Source: CAWIVJ01 sp963839525
GTDB taxonomy: Bacteria > Cyanobacteriota > Vampirovibrionia > Gastranaerophilales > Gastranaerophilaceae
Assembly: GCA_963839525.1 (NCBI GenBank)
Contig: CAWIVJ010000007.1
Span: forward strand, 186,001 to 250,000
DNA: 64,000 nucleotides
Direction of reading: 5' to 3'
The translations under genes and the position numbers were made by a program. Positions 50,164 through 59,468 of this stretch are shown here, one piece after another (the stretch's first letter is position 1; every line of letters begins with the position of its first letter). The notes below the pieces were generated by a model, which was not told where the DNA came from, did not search any database, and worked only from the letters and a program-made list of their open reading frames with translations.

Positions 50164-51348
50164 TTACCTGAATATTATTTCAAATATTTTTTTTGCAATT
50201 TCTGTCTTATGCGCTTTTTCTATCTTTTCAATATTTCCGGATTTATCAAGAACACAAACTTCATTATAATCACTTGAAAATCCTATATCTAATCTCGAAA
50301 TATCATTTACAATCAAAAAATCGCATCCCTTTTTTTTAATCTTTTCTTTTGCATTTTCCAAAATGTTTTCATTTTCGGCGCAAAAACCTACTACAAGTTG
50401 ATTTTTATGCTTGATTGAGCAAGACTCTTTTAAGATATCCGGGTTTTTAATAAGATTTATTGAAATTTCATCTTTTGATGTTTTTTTCATCTTTGAATTC
50501 GCAATTTCTTTTGCACGATAATCACCTACAGCGGCCGCCATAATCAAACTGTCAGCATTATCAAACTCTTCTTCAACAGCTTCTTTCATTTCAATTGCTG
50601 ATTGAACAATCTCAACTTTGTAAGGCTTTTTGACTTCAACCGTAGAAATCAAAACAACTTCTGCACCTTGTTTGTAAGCTTCGTCAGCTAAAGCAAAGCC
50701 CATTTTCCCCGATGAAAAATTAGAAATAAATCTTACAGGGTCAATTTTTTCTTTTGTTCCTCCTGCCGTCACAACAATTTTTTTACCTGAGAGTTTTTTT
50801 TTTGTACCTAAAATTTCTATAGATTTGTCAAAAATATTTTCAACCGGACATAATCGACCGCTTCCATTGTAGCCGCAGGCTAAAAAACCCTCTTCAGGTT
50901 GGCAAATACGGTAACCGTTTTTTTTCAGTTTATCCAAATTTTCTTGTATAATTGAGTTTTCCCACATATTGCAATTCATTGCAGGAGCAAGAATTACAGA
51001 TTTTTTAAAAGCACATGCAACTGAAGTTAATAAATTATCACAAATTCCTGTTGCTAATTTTGAAATAGTGTTTGCGCTTACAGGAGCTATAATAAAAATA
51101 TCTGATTCATCCGCAAGTGAAATATGTTCAGGAGTAAATTCTTCAACATCAAACTGTTCAATATAAACAGGATTTTGACTCAGGGTTTGTAAAGTAACTT
51201 TAGTTACAAAATTAATAGCATTCGGCGTAACAATAACTTTAACATTTGCACCCTGCTTTTTATACATTCTGATTAATTCACAAATCTTATAAGCTGCAAT
51301 TCCGCCGGTTATCCCTATTAAAATATTTTTTCCGCTAAGCATCAGCAA
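50164..51348 (-). CDS. coaBC: Bifunctional phosphopantothenoylcysteine decarboxylase/phosphopantothenate--cysteine ligase
   Basis: CoaBC adds cysteine to 4'-phosphopantothenate and decarboxylates the product in coenzyme A synthesis. The flavoprotein domain begins NILIGITGGIAAYKICELIR near residue 8 and has PAMNCNMWE near 119; the ligase domain has VTAGGTKEKIDPVRFISNFSSGKMG near 193. The 394-residue length is normal. It overlaps gmk by 7 bases on the same strand. Confidence 0.95.
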   Translation of the reverse strand: MLMLSGKNILIGITGGIAAYKICELIRMYKKQGANVKVIVTPNAINFVTKVTLQTLSQNPVYIEQFDVEEFTPEHISLADESDIFIIAPVSANTISKLATGICDNLLTSVACAFKKSVILAPAMNCNMWENSIIQENLDKLKKNGYRICQPEEGFLACGYNGSGRLCPVENIFDKSIEILGTKKKLSGKKIVVTAGGTKEKIDPVRFISNFSSGKMGFALADEAYKQGAEVVLISTVEVKKPYKVEIVQSAIEMKEAVEEEFDNADSLIMAAAVGDYRAKEIANSKMKKTSKDEISINLIKNPDILKESCSIKHKNQLVVGFCAENENILENAKEKIKKKGCDFLIVNDISRLDIGFSSDYNEVCVLDKSGNIEKIEKAHKTEIAKKIFEIIFR

Positions 51349-51911
51349 ATCCTTTCGGCGTTTATAATTTTTTCAAGTTCCGATACTGCATTTTCAATCT
51401 TGTCATTTATAATAACATAATCAAATTTTTTTGAATTCTTTAATTCAAAATTTACAAACTCCAACCGCTTAGAAATAGCTTCTTCACTTTCTGTATTGCG
51501 GCTTCGAAGCCTGAACTCTAAATCGTCAAAAGAAGGCGGAGAAATAAAAATCAAAACTGATTCAGGCATTTTTTCTTTAACTTGCAACGCTCCTTGTGTA
51601 TCAATTTCTAAAAGTAAATTATTGACTTTCCTCAAGCTTTTTTTTATAAATTCTTCTTTAGTTCCGTAATAATTGCCTGAAAACTCTGCCCATTCAAGAA
51701 ATTCATTATTTTTTATGCTTTCTAAAAATTCTTCTTTTGAAACATAAAAATAATTAATACCATCAATTTCTCCCTCTCTTTTTTTTCTTGTTGTGTAAGA
51801 AATTGAAAGGCTAAAATCAGGATTTTTTTTAAAAAAACTTTCTATTACAGTTCCTTTTCCGACACCTGAAGAACCTGAAATAACAAATAATTTTTTCTTT
51901 TCATTTTGCAT
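51342..51911 (-). CDS. gmk: Guanylate kinase
   Basis: Gmk phosphorylates GMP to GDP. The P-loop reads VISGSSGVGKGTVIESF near residue 10, followed by LSISYTTRKKREGEIDGINYFYVS and RLRSRNTESEEAISKRL. The ATG at 51911 is chosen rather than the GTG at 51926, since TATAAT lies exactly 6 bases before it, making a leaderless message likely. About 189 residues. coaBC overlaps its end. Confidence 0.95.
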   Translation of the reverse strand: MQNEKKKLFVISGSSGVGKGTVIESFFKKNPDFSLSISYTTRKKREGEIDGINYFYVSKEEFLESIKNNEFLEWAEFSGNYYGTKEEFIKKSLRKVNNLLLEIDTQGALQVKEKMPESVLIFISPPSFDDLEFRLRSRNTESEEAISKRLEFVNFELKNSKKFDYVIINDKIENAVSELEKIINAERIC

Positions 51912-51917
51912 GAATAA

Positions 51918-51923
51918 ATTATA
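51918..51923 (-). promoter_or_regulatory. -10 box of a probable leaderless promoter
   Basis: TATAAT on the minus strand ends 6 bases before ATG 51911 and has no ribosome-binding site between. No strong -35 box is seen. Confidence 0.55.
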
Positions 51924-52055
51924 CACTAAAAAACAAAAGTTGTTCTTTTATGATAAAATAATTGAGTTATTATATGTTGAAAATTAAATTCCATGCTGAA
52001 AATTGTTCAGCATTACAGAATAAGAGTAAAATTAAGTAATCAAGGAAAAAACACT

Positions 52056-53768
52056 ATGAAAATGTCAAAGCTTTTTGTGCAAACTTTAAGAGAATTCTCT
52101 GCGGACGCAGAAGTTATTTCTCATAAAATGCTTGCGCGTGCAGGTTATATAAGAAAATTAGCAAGCGGAATTTATAATTATTTGCCTCTTATGTGGAGAG
52201 TTTTAAGAAAAATTGAAAACATCGTTAGAGAAGAGATGGATAAAGCAGGTGCTCAGGAGCTTCTAATGCCTTTTGTTCAACCAAAGGAATTATGGGAAGA
52301 ATCAGGGAGATGGGATGTCTACGGGCGTGAGCTAATGCGCCTTAAAGACCGTCATGACCGAGATATGTGCCTTGGACCAACACATGAAGAGATTATAACA
52401 ACAATTGCCCGAGATGTTTTAAAATCTTATAAACAGCTCCCTGTAAATTTATATCAAATACAATCGAAGTTCAGAGATGAAATAAGACCTCGGTTCGGAC
52501 TTTTACGAGGACGTGAATTCTTGATGAAAGATGCTTACAGCTTTGATATTAATGAAGAAGGATTGGATAAAGAATACGAAAACATGGCTGCAGCTTATAA
52601 AAGAATTTTCGAACGATGCGGTCTTGAAACAAAAATGGTTCAATCAGATTCCGGAGCAATAGGAGGAAGTGTGAGCCATGAGTTTATGGTCTTGACAGAT
52701 ACAGATGCCGGGGAAAATGATGTATTCTACTGTGAAAACTGTGGCTATGCTGCAAATTCGAATCATGCAGTTTCAAAATTACCCGAAACGTTAACTGACG
52801 GTGGTTTTTCTAATCGTGAAGTTATTGATACGCCTGATACAAAAACAATAGAGGAATTAATTGAATTCCTGAAAGTGGAACCAACTGTTATTTTAAAAAC
52901 CATTGTTTATATTGCCGATAAAAAACCTGTTCTCGCTCTTATAAGAGCAGACAAAGCGATTGAAGAAACAAAGCTTGCAAATGCATTGAATGCAAATGAA
53001 ATAAGAATAGCTTCAAATGTCGAAATTGAAGAGCTTATGTCTGAAAAAGGGTTTAATGCAAAAGCAGGATTTATTGGACCTATTCAAATATCAGGGGTTA
53101 AAATTATAGCGGATAAAACAGTTCAAGACTTAAAAAACTTCGTTGTAGGATGTAATCAAACAGATAAGCATTTAGTAGGAGCAAATTTCGTAAAAGATTT
53201 GCCTGAAATAAAAGAATTTTATGACATAAGGCTTGTTCAAGAAGGTGAAATTTGTCCTGAATGCGAAGATTTTTTGAAAGTAACTCAAGGAATTGAAGTA
53301 GGAAATATTTTTAAATTAGGTACAAAATATTCTAAGCCTATGAACGCTGTATTCACAGATGTTGATGGCAAAGAAAAACCTTATGTTATGGGGTGTTACG
53401 GAATAGGTATTTCGAGAACCGCTGCTGCTGCAGTAGAAAGATATCATGATGAAAATGGAATAATCTGGTCTTCTGAAATTGCACCTTATAAAGTAATTGT
53501 TGTTCCGGTAAACATAAAAGATGAACTTCAAATGAAAGTTGCAACTGAAATTTACGAAAAACTGCTTTCTCAAGGAATTGAAGCAGTTATTGATGATCGT
53601 GACGAAAGAGCAGGAGTAAAGTTTAAAGATGCGGACTTAATAGGATTTCCTTACCGAATTACTGTCGGAAAAACAATCCAGGAAGGTCTGGTTGAATTTA
53701 AAATACGTGCAACCGATGAAATGATAAAACTTACTACAGAAGATGTAATTAAAAAATGCCTAAAATAA
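52056..53768 (+). CDS. proS: Proline--tRNA ligase
   Basis: ProS charges tRNA-Pro. The class II core motifs are RPRFGLLRGREFLMKDAYSF near residue 140 and CYGIGISRTAAAAVE near 448, with an editing INS domain (about 230-390) between, as in the bacterial-type enzyme. The frame is open from 51993, but the family start MKMSKLFVQTLREFSADAEVISHKML begins at 52056, where AAGGAAAAAACACT precedes the ATG. About 570 residues, normal. A small hairpin (ATGCTGAA/TTCAGCAT) lies at 51993-52013 in the leader. Confidence 0.95.
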   Translation: MKMSKLFVQTLREFSADAEVISHKMLARAGYIRKLASGIYNYLPLMWRVLRKIENIVREEMDKAGAQELLMPFVQPKELWEESGRWDVYGRELMRLKDRHDRDMCLGPTHEEIITTIARDVLKSYKQLPVNLYQIQSKFRDEIRPRFGLLRGREFLMKDAYSFDINEEGLDKEYENMAAAYKRIFERCGLETKMVQSDSGAIGGSVSHEFMVLTDTDAGENDVFYCENCGYAANSNHAVSKLPETLTDGGFSNREVIDTPDTKTIEELIEFLKVEPTVILKTIVYIADKKPVLALIRADKAIEETKLANALNANEIRIASNVEIEELMSEKGFNAKAGFIGPIQISGVKIIADKTVQDLKNFVVGCNQTDKHLVGANFVKDLPEIKEFYDIRLVQEGEICPECEDFLKVTQGIEVGNIFKLGTKYSKPMNAVFTDVDGKEKPYVMGCYGIGISRTAAAAVERYHDENGIIWSSEIAPYKVIVVPVNIKDELQMKVATEIYEKLLSQGIEAVIDDRDERAGVKFKDADLIGFPYRITVGKTIQEGLVEFKIRATDEMIKLTTEDVIKKCLK

Positions 53769-53869
53769 TTAAATTTTAAATATTCCCTAAATGACTAATT
53801 TACTTATCTTGCCTATATGAGATTAAATAAGAATTATTATTCTATGTAGTAATTGAAAAGGATATTATT

Positions 53870-54286
53870 TTGGCGATAACTGTAAAAGATCAAGCAGAAC
53901 TTGAAAGCGCAATAAGTAAAAAAGTACCTGAAATTGAAATTGAAGGTGATTTGGCAAATAAAGTATTAAAAATAAAAGCTACAGGAAAAATTGCCTGGGT
54001 TATTAGTTTTGTATCAGTAATCCTTTCTTTAAGCTTTTTCATAAGCACTTTAAGCAGTTTAAATTTAAAACGGGAAGCCTCTCTCCAATATTCTACAGCG
54101 TCTGTTGAGGTTTCAAAATCACAAAAAATGTATTTCAAAGAAGAACCTTCAAAAATTCCTCTTTTAGTTGCTGCTTTAGCAATTGGTTTAATTTCAGGAG
54201 GAATAGCCATCTTTTTAACTTATAAAAACAAATATCGTATTATAGAAACAGCTAAAAATAAATTGACTTTAAAATTAAAAGAATAG
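53870..54286 (+). CDS. Hypothetical membrane protein with two transmembrane helices
   Basis: This 138-residue protein begins with TTG (AAAAGGATATTAT upstream) and reads MAITVKDQAELESAISKKVPEIEIEGDLANKVLKI. Helices lie at about 43-63 and 97-118. The N-terminal segment VKDQAELESAISKK resembles cytosolic stretches of small bacterial membrane proteins of unknown function. No catalytic motif is visible. It follows proS after about 100 bases and is probably monocistronic. Confidence 0.55.
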   Translation: MAITVKDQAELESAISKKVPEIEIEGDLANKVLKIKATGKIAWVISFVSVILSLSFFISTLSSLNLKREASLQYSTASVEVSKSQKMYFKEEPSKIPLLVAALAIGLISGGIAIFLTYKNKYRIIETAKNKLTLKLKE

Positions 54287-54412
54287 TTGCAAGGTTACGG
54301 TTCAAAGTCCTTTTTTTTATGTTATACTTTTTTAAAGTAATGTCATGCTTAAATATCTTTCAGAATAGCATATGGTGGAAGATACTTAAAGTTTTATAGA
54401 AAGGGAGGGATT

Positions 54413-54826
54413 ATGAAAAAAATTATTATTTCGGGGCTTGTTGCAGGAGTTGTAATGCTTGTAACCGCATTCATTTTTAATCAAGCTTTTTATTATTTTT
54501 TACCTGTATTAAAATTGGAATATTCTAATACTTCATTATATAGAGCGATGGATGACCCTGTAATGATGCTTTATTTCTTACATCCTTTATTTTTGGGGTT
54601 TATCTTAGCTTTTGTTTGGAATATAACGAAAGATGCATTTGTTTCGAAAAAAGGTCTTCCCAGAGGTATTCAGTTTGGACTTATATATTGGCTTATTGTC
54701 CTTCCGGGACTGTTTATAAGTTATATTTGTTCACCATTTTCTCTGCTTGCAGTTTGTACATGGGGAATAGTTACTTTTGCACAAGCGTTATTAGCCGGAT
54801 TAATCTTAGAGAAAATGAATGCTTAA
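54413..54826 (+). CDS. Hypothetical four-helix membrane protein
   Basis: This 137-residue protein is nearly all hydrophobic with four predicted helices and no signal for export of a domain. GGGAGGG precedes the ATG. Upstream (about 54350-54397) is an imperfect hairpin CTTAAATATCTTTC / GAAGATACTTAAAG in the leader. The next gene (HIT protein) starts 13 bases after the stop, so the two may be co-transcribed. No function can be assigned. Confidence 0.5.
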   Translation: MKKIIISGLVAGVVMLVTAFIFNQAFYYFLPVLKLEYSNTSLYRAMDDPVMMLYFLHPLFLGFILAFVWNITKDAFVSKKGLPRGIQFGLIYWLIVLPGLFISYICSPFSLLAVCTWGIVTFAQALLAGLILEKMNA

Positions 54827-54839
54827 AAGGAGCCTATGA

Positions 54840-55163
54840 ATGACAGATTGTATTTTTTGTAAAATTATAAACGGAGAAATTCCTTCAACAAAACTTTATG
54901 AAAATGATTATATAATAGCGATAGAAGATATTAACCCTAAAGCAAGGGTTCATTCTTTAGTTATTCCCAAAAAACATATAGAATCATTAAATGAGCTTGA
55001 AGATGAAAAAATTATGTCTGAACTCATTAAGGGAGTAAAAAAAATTGCAGAAATTAAGAATGTGAAAGCCTACAGAGTGCATATAAATACAGGAAAAGAA
55101 GAAGGTCAAATTGTTTTCCATCTTCACGTTCATGTTTTGTCAAATACAGTAAATAAACAGTAA
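54840..55163 (+). CDS. HIT family (histidine triad) nucleotide-binding protein
   Basis: This 107-residue protein has the HIT signature HFHLHVHVLS-type, here VFHLHVHVLSN near residue 93, and starts MTDCIFCKIINGEIPSTKLYE. This is the HINT/PKCI group of nucleoside phosphoramidases. The first Cys-x-x-Cys (CIFC) is the usual zinc pair of this group. GGAGCCTATGA precedes the ATG. Substrate in vivo is unknown. Confidence 0.93.
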   Translation: MTDCIFCKIINGEIPSTKLYENDYIIAIEDINPKARVHSLVIPKKHIESLNELEDEKIMSELIKGVKKIAEIKNVKAYRVHINTGKEEGQIVFHLHVHVLSNTVNKQ

Positions 55164-55222
55164 GAGTAAAAAGTAAATGAATATACTCTTTTTTAACCGT
55201 TTACCTTATATCAAGGAGAAAA

Positions 55223-56062
55223 ATGAAAGAACAATTTTATAAAGAAATTACACCGGCAGGATTTGGGATAGCAATAAAAGTTAAAGAAGTTTTATTTTCT
55301 AATCAATCACCTTTTCAAAAAGTTGAAATTATTGATACAGATTCAGCTTTAGGCAAAATTTTAACACTTGACGATTTAATGATGACAACAGAAGGTGACG
55401 AATATTTTTATCACGAAATGATTGCGCATATTCCTATGATGTCGCATAAATGCCCTAAATCTGTTCTTGTAATAGGTGGAGGTGACGGCGGAACAGTAAG
55501 AGAAGTCTTAAAGCACGACACAGTTGAAAAAGTTATCCTCTGCGAAATTGACGGAATGGTAATTGATGCATGTAAAAAACATTTGCCAACTATTGCAGAC
55601 AAATTATATGACCGTCGTGTTGAAATCTTGGTCGAAGATGCAATCGAATATATTAAAAATAAAGAAAATGAATTTGATGTAATTCTGATTGACTCAACCG
55701 ATCCTATGGGACCGGGCGAAGGTTTATTTACACAGGAGTTTTACACAAATGTTAAAAAAGCTCTTAAAAAAGGCGGAATTGTTTGTGCGCAATCAGAATC
55801 TCCCGTTGTAAATAAAGAAGAAATCAAAAAAATGTATACTCTATTGAAAAAAGTTTTTCCTATAACTTCAACTTATACCTCGCCAATCCCTACATATCCT
55901 GGCGGATATTGGGCATGGGCTTTTTGTTCGGAAGAAGTCGAACCGCTTTCTTATATTGACGAAAAACGCTGCGAAGAGGTTACAAAAACTTGCAAAATTT
56001 ATAATAAGGAATACCACATGGCACGTTTTGCGCTGCCGAATTTTTTGAAAGAATTATTATAA
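55223..56062 (+). CDS. speE: Polyamine aminopropyltransferase (spermidine synthase)
   Basis: SpeE makes spermidine from putrescine and decarboxylated S-adenosylmethionine. The 279-residue protein has VLVIGGGDGGTVREVLKHDTVE near residue 85, the catalytic Asp in LIDSTDPMGPGEGLFTQEFY near 157 and the final YPGGYWAWAFCS. AAGGAGAAAA precedes the ATG. speA or speD are not in the window. It is the last chromosomal gene before the prophage. Confidence 0.95.
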   Translation: MKEQFYKEITPAGFGIAIKVKEVLFSNQSPFQKVEIIDTDSALGKILTLDDLMMTTEGDEYFYHEMIAHIPMMSHKCPKSVLVIGGGDGGTVREVLKHDTVEKVILCEIDGMVIDACKKHLPTIADKLYDRRVEILVEDAIEYIKNKENEFDVILIDSTDPMGPGEGLFTQEFYTNVKKALKKGGIVCAQSESPVVNKEEIKKMYTLLKKVFPITSTYTSPIPTYPGGYWAWAFCSEEVEPLSYIDEKRCEEVTKTCKIYNKEYHMARFALPNFLKELL

Positions 56063-56112
56063 ATTGTAACAAAAGAACCTCTTTTTGATACTTTCAGCAC
56101 AATACAAAATTT

Positions 56113-56343
56113 CTATCTAACTGTAATTATGCAATCATAAATTTTATCAATTTTTTCCTTCATGTCTGAAAATTGTTCTTTTAAGTCTCTGACACTGCTA
56201 AGGGTTGCAAATCTTTCTTCTGCATCGTTTAATATCTCTCTGTGTTTTTTTTCAAGTTGTTCGGGAGTTACAACTATTCTTTGCTGTATTAAAAAAACCA
56301 TAATCGCTATTAAAATCGGGGAGTAGTGTAGTAAGTTATTCAT
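56113..56343 (-). CDS. Small phage membrane protein, possible holin or XhlA-like
   Basis: The start at 56343 follows AAAGGAATAT; the frame is open to 56361. The protein (about 76 residues) has one hydrophobic segment (HYSPILIAIMVFLIQ, about residues 6-20) and then a coiled coil with regular hydrophobic residues. Small membrane-plus-coil proteins after the terminase genes are often holins or XhlA-like lysis helpers, but nothing here proves this. It is the last gene of the prophage run. Confidence 0.4.
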   Translation of the reverse strand: MNNLLHYSPILIAIMVFLIQQRIVVTPEQLEKKHREILNDAEERFATLSSVRDLKEQFSDMKEKIDKIYDCIITVR

Positions 56344-56390
56344 ATATTCCTTTCGTATCAAAATTTTTCCTGTTTACCGTTTTTCGTTCA

Positions 56391-57683
56391 CTAAATACTT
56401 ATCGGCCAATAAAATTCGACCAAATAAGAAGCCGCATCCATGGGATGTCCCAGAAACTTTAATTCTTTTGCCTGTTTTATTTGATGGTAAGAAGGTAAAT
56501 CTATTTTTGAAGAACCTTCTTTGTATCTTAAGTTATAAATATTATAAAGAAGTTTTTCACATTTTTTGTCAACAAAAAGCCTTATTTTGTCGTCAGCAGA
56601 ACGGATTTTTGAATTAAAAGCCATGATTCTGTTCTTGATCGGAGGATTAAAAGCTTTTATTTGAACTTCTATATCTTCATAACCAAACCGCTCTAACTTC
56701 TTTTTAATAATTACATAGTTTGTAAATTCGCTTGTACAACTTCTGTTATCGCCGGAAGCATCGCCATTTATAATAATTTTGCCCTGATGTTTAGGGTAAC
56801 GGTAGCAAAATTCATCGCAAGCTTTTGCAGTTGTAGTGTTTTCAATTACTATTTCATCAAAAAAGAAAACTTTATCATTTGTTTTATGCGCTAAAATCCA
56901 TGCCATAGGATCTACATTAAAATCACATGTAATATGTAAGTCCATATCAGGCTGATATTTAATTTCTTTAATGTTTTCATGTGTAAAATCTTTTATAACA
57001 AGTCCCGAATCATATTCTCCGTTTTGAGCAAGTACAAAAATCCGGTAATATTCTTCATCATAAATTTTTTTTAATTCTTCACAAAAACCGTCAGGAAGAT
57101 AAATGTTTTCCGTTGTAGGGGCTGAAATCAAACGATAATTAGGCTTATAATCCTCAACAACGGTTTTATAAACCCAACCTCGCTGCGATTCGGGGTTAGT
57201 ATGCCCAAAAATTCTGTATGTAAAATTTTTCCACTCTTTTTTTATTTTCTGCCTCATTCTTCCCAGCAGCATTTTAAAAGTTGAAAAAGGAATATCGGAC
57301 ATTTCCTCAATTTCAGCAAAGCCCAAATTTAAAGATTTTAATTTGTTCGGTTCATCAAAATGTCTAAATAGAATTTCAGAACCATTTTTAAATATTAATT
57401 TTTGTAAAGAAGATGACCAGTCATAATCTTTACCGTCTAAAAATTTTAAATTTTCCAAATGTTCAAAATATGCTTGGAGAGTAGTATCTCTCACCAGAGT
57501 ATAAGTTTGAGCCCCTACAAGACCTCTGATTCCGGGGAATTTCATACATAACAAAATCCCGAGCAGAGAACCTGCAAAAGTTTTTCCTGAGCCAAATCCG
57601 CCCTGATACACTGCTACATCCAAACTATAATTATGCGGAATTTCTAAAAACTCCCGCTGTGCTTTTAATAAATTGTATTCCAT
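56391..57683 (-). CDS. Phage terminase large subunit
   Basis: The 430-residue packaging motor has Walker A GGFGSGKT at 28-35, a Walker B-like NLGFAEIEEM near residue 122, the coupling motif GHTNPES near 162, and the nuclease Asp residues in TCDFNVDPMAW near 250 and INGDASGDNR near 310. All are intact. GGGAGAAA precedes the ATG. It is transcribed after the portal, an order opposite to most tailed phages. Confidence 0.92.
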   Translation of the reverse strand: MEYNLLKAQREFLEIPHNYSLDVAVYQGGFGSGKTFAGSLLGILLCMKFPGIRGLVGAQTYTLVRDTTLQAYFEHLENLKFLDGKDYDWSSSLQKLIFKNGSEILFRHFDEPNKLKSLNLGFAEIEEMSDIPFSTFKMLLGRMRQKIKKEWKNFTYRIFGHTNPESQRGWVYKTVVEDYKPNYRLISAPTTENIYLPDGFCEELKKIYDEEYYRIFVLAQNGEYDSGLVIKDFTHENIKEIKYQPDMDLHITCDFNVDPMAWILAHKTNDKVFFFDEIVIENTTTAKACDEFCYRYPKHQGKIIINGDASGDNRSCTSEFTNYVIIKKKLERFGYEDIEVQIKAFNPPIKNRIMAFNSKIRSADDKIRLFVDKKCEKLLYNIYNLRYKEGSSKIDLPSYHQIKQAKELKFLGHPMDAASYLVEFYWPISI

Positions 57684-57698
57684 TTTCTCCCATTTTTA

Positions 57699-57745
57699 AT
57701 ATAGTAAACGGTAAACGGGATGTGTCTCCGTTCACAATCCACTAA
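57699..57745. repeat. GTAAACG heptamer block between terminase and portal genes
   Basis: AGTAAACGGTAAACGGG and a partner CCGTTCAC form an inverted pair. Similar GTAAACG/GTGAACG units occur at 56375-56396, 62379-62445 and 63608-63668. Confidence 0.55.
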
Positions 57746-57754
57746 ATCTCTTAA

Positions 57755-59416
57755 CTAATTCTTATTGCTCTCTAATAAAAAATTATTAGCATTTTCAATT
57801 CCATATTGTTCAAGTGCAAATTTAAAACATTCAAGCCAATTAACCTGATTAGCAACAACCGGAACTTCCGCAAAAGATCTAATAATCGTAAAAAGTTCAT
57901 TTAAACGAGTTTTTCTCTCAAGGGAAGCTTTTCTGTCGCCATAACGATAAATATAATTTTCATTTCTGATTCCATCATCAATCTCAATAAATAAAGTTCT
58001 TCCTCTGTCATTTATACTTATTACTTCTCTGCCTAGTTTAAAATTAGCAATAAGTTCTGCTGTTTTTTCAACCATAGGAACAATTATTTTTCGGTTAATT
58101 GAGTCAAGAAGCATATTTAATCTTGCCGTTTGACCATTCACAGAATAATTTAATTCAGTAGCTGTTCTTTCTTCAGATTGAAGCTTTCCTGACATATTAT
58201 TAAAAATCCCTGTAGCACTTTCTATTGTTGATTTAAAATAAGTTAAAAATTCCCATCCCTGCATTGCTTTATCAAAACTTAATGCTGTAGGAGCAGTGGG
58301 CATTAAAGCCGCATCATATTCAATAATTTTCCCCGGTTTTACTATCTGTTCACCTTTAAAACAGCCTTTAGGCGCCAGATAAGGCGGATTCATCATTAAA
58401 GCAAGTGCATCAATTTGTTTATTTAAAATAGTTGAAGAAATATTGTTTAAAATCAAAGCAACTCTCAGAGGAGAAATCCCCCGACCTGTATTCGGATTTT
58501 CAATAATATTTGCATGAATGAAAGGATTAGTTATAAAAGGGTTTGGTTCAAAACGAATTATTTCGCTTCGTCCTGCCACAACAACCAGCCAATTTTTAAG
58601 TGATTCACCATCACTTAACTCAATATCTCCCCAATATTCTAAAACTTCAACCCTATTATCATTAACGGATTTATTTGTTTCTTTTTTAGTTTTATTATCA
58701 ACAATCCCTTTCAATTTTTTAATCTTTTCTTCGGTTAAAAGATTGTTTGCTTTATTCACTTTTAACTCATCAATATCAGAATACGTTCTGTATACTTTTA
58801 CACAATTATCCCAATTATCTCGCATATTTTTATCAAAAACAAAATCCTCAGGTCTAACATGTTTTACTTTAGGGTTATCATAAACAATTTTACTTTCAAC
58901 AATAAAACCGTCTTCTGTCGGCGAGACCAACTGTTCTTCAACACTTTGAGCCCGTCTTATCGATTTAATTTTTGTTTCCCAACCCACAAACAAAGTACTC
59001 TCTCCAGCTTCAACAATTCCATCAACAACTTTTTCAAGCTCATCTTCAAGTTTCATTTGTTCAAAAACATTAACCAGCATTGCCTTTTGTCTATTTGCAA
59101 AAGATTGCGCCTGAGGAGTAGAGCCCGAAACATCAAACATCGCATCAGGATGTGAATATAAATTATCAGTAATGTGAGATTTTAAAGTTTGAGCAAGCTC
59201 ATAGATATCTGGTAATTCTATTTTTGAGTCCCATCCATTAAGCTGAGAATTTTGGTTATTATAAATAGTATTGCGAAGAATTTTTATGTCTTTAAGCTGT
59301 TCAAGTCTAACATCCTCCAATTCATCATATTTTTGAGGAATTTTTTGAATAAACAGAATCTCCTCATCTTTATTCAATGTAAATGTAAAATCTTCATTTG
59401 TTTTTTCAAATCGCAT
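57755..59416 (-). CDS. Phage portal protein (P22-like)
   Basis: The portal forms the ring through which DNA enters the head. The start at 59416 follows AAGGAGATAAAA; the longer frame to 59482 lacks one. About 553 residues. Landmarks are the early KDIKILRNTIYNNQ, DVSGSTPQAQSFANRQKAML, the middle GINTGRGISPLRVALILNN-type segment, and the crown-region SGKLQSEERTATELNYSVNGQTARLN, which suits P22-like portals. It is transcribed before the terminase. Confidence 0.85.
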   Translation of the reverse strand: MRFEKTNEDFTFTLNKDEEILFIQKIPQKYDELEDVRLEQLKDIKILRNTIYNNQNSQLNGWDSKIELPDIYELAQTLKSHITDNLYSHPDAMFDVSGSTPQAQSFANRQKAMLVNVFEQMKLEDELEKVVDGIVEAGESTLFVGWETKIKSIRRAQSVEEQLVSPTEDGFIVESKIVYDNPKVKHVRPEDFVFDKNMRDNWDNCVKVYRTYSDIDELKVNKANNLLTEEKIKKLKGIVDNKTKKETNKSVNDNRVEVLEYWGDIELSDGESLKNWLVVVAGRSEIIRFEPNPFITNPFIHANIIENPNTGRGISPLRVALILNNISSTILNKQIDALALMMNPPYLAPKGCFKGEQIVKPGKIIEYDAALMPTAPTALSFDKAMQGWEFLTYFKSTIESATGIFNNMSGKLQSEERTATELNYSVNGQTARLNMLLDSINRKIIVPMVEKTAELIANFKLGREVISINDRGRTLFIEIDDGIRNENYIYRYGDRKASLERKTRLNELFTIIRSFAEVPVVANQVNWLECFKFALEQYGIENANNFLLESNKN

Positions 59417-59468
59417 TTTTATCTCCTTTTTATTAAATAGAAGTGAAAGGTGAGAAGGGAGAAGAGTA

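Noticed and set aside
54290..54320. tRNA-like GGTTACGGTTCAAAGTCC text
   Set aside because: Only a T-arm-like phrase; no acceptor stem, D-arm or anticodon arm can be drawn.
55163..56112. Prophage attachment site at the left end
   Set aside because: No tRNA gene, integrase or direct repeat could be identified; the left boundary near 56.1 kb is only where phage genes begin.
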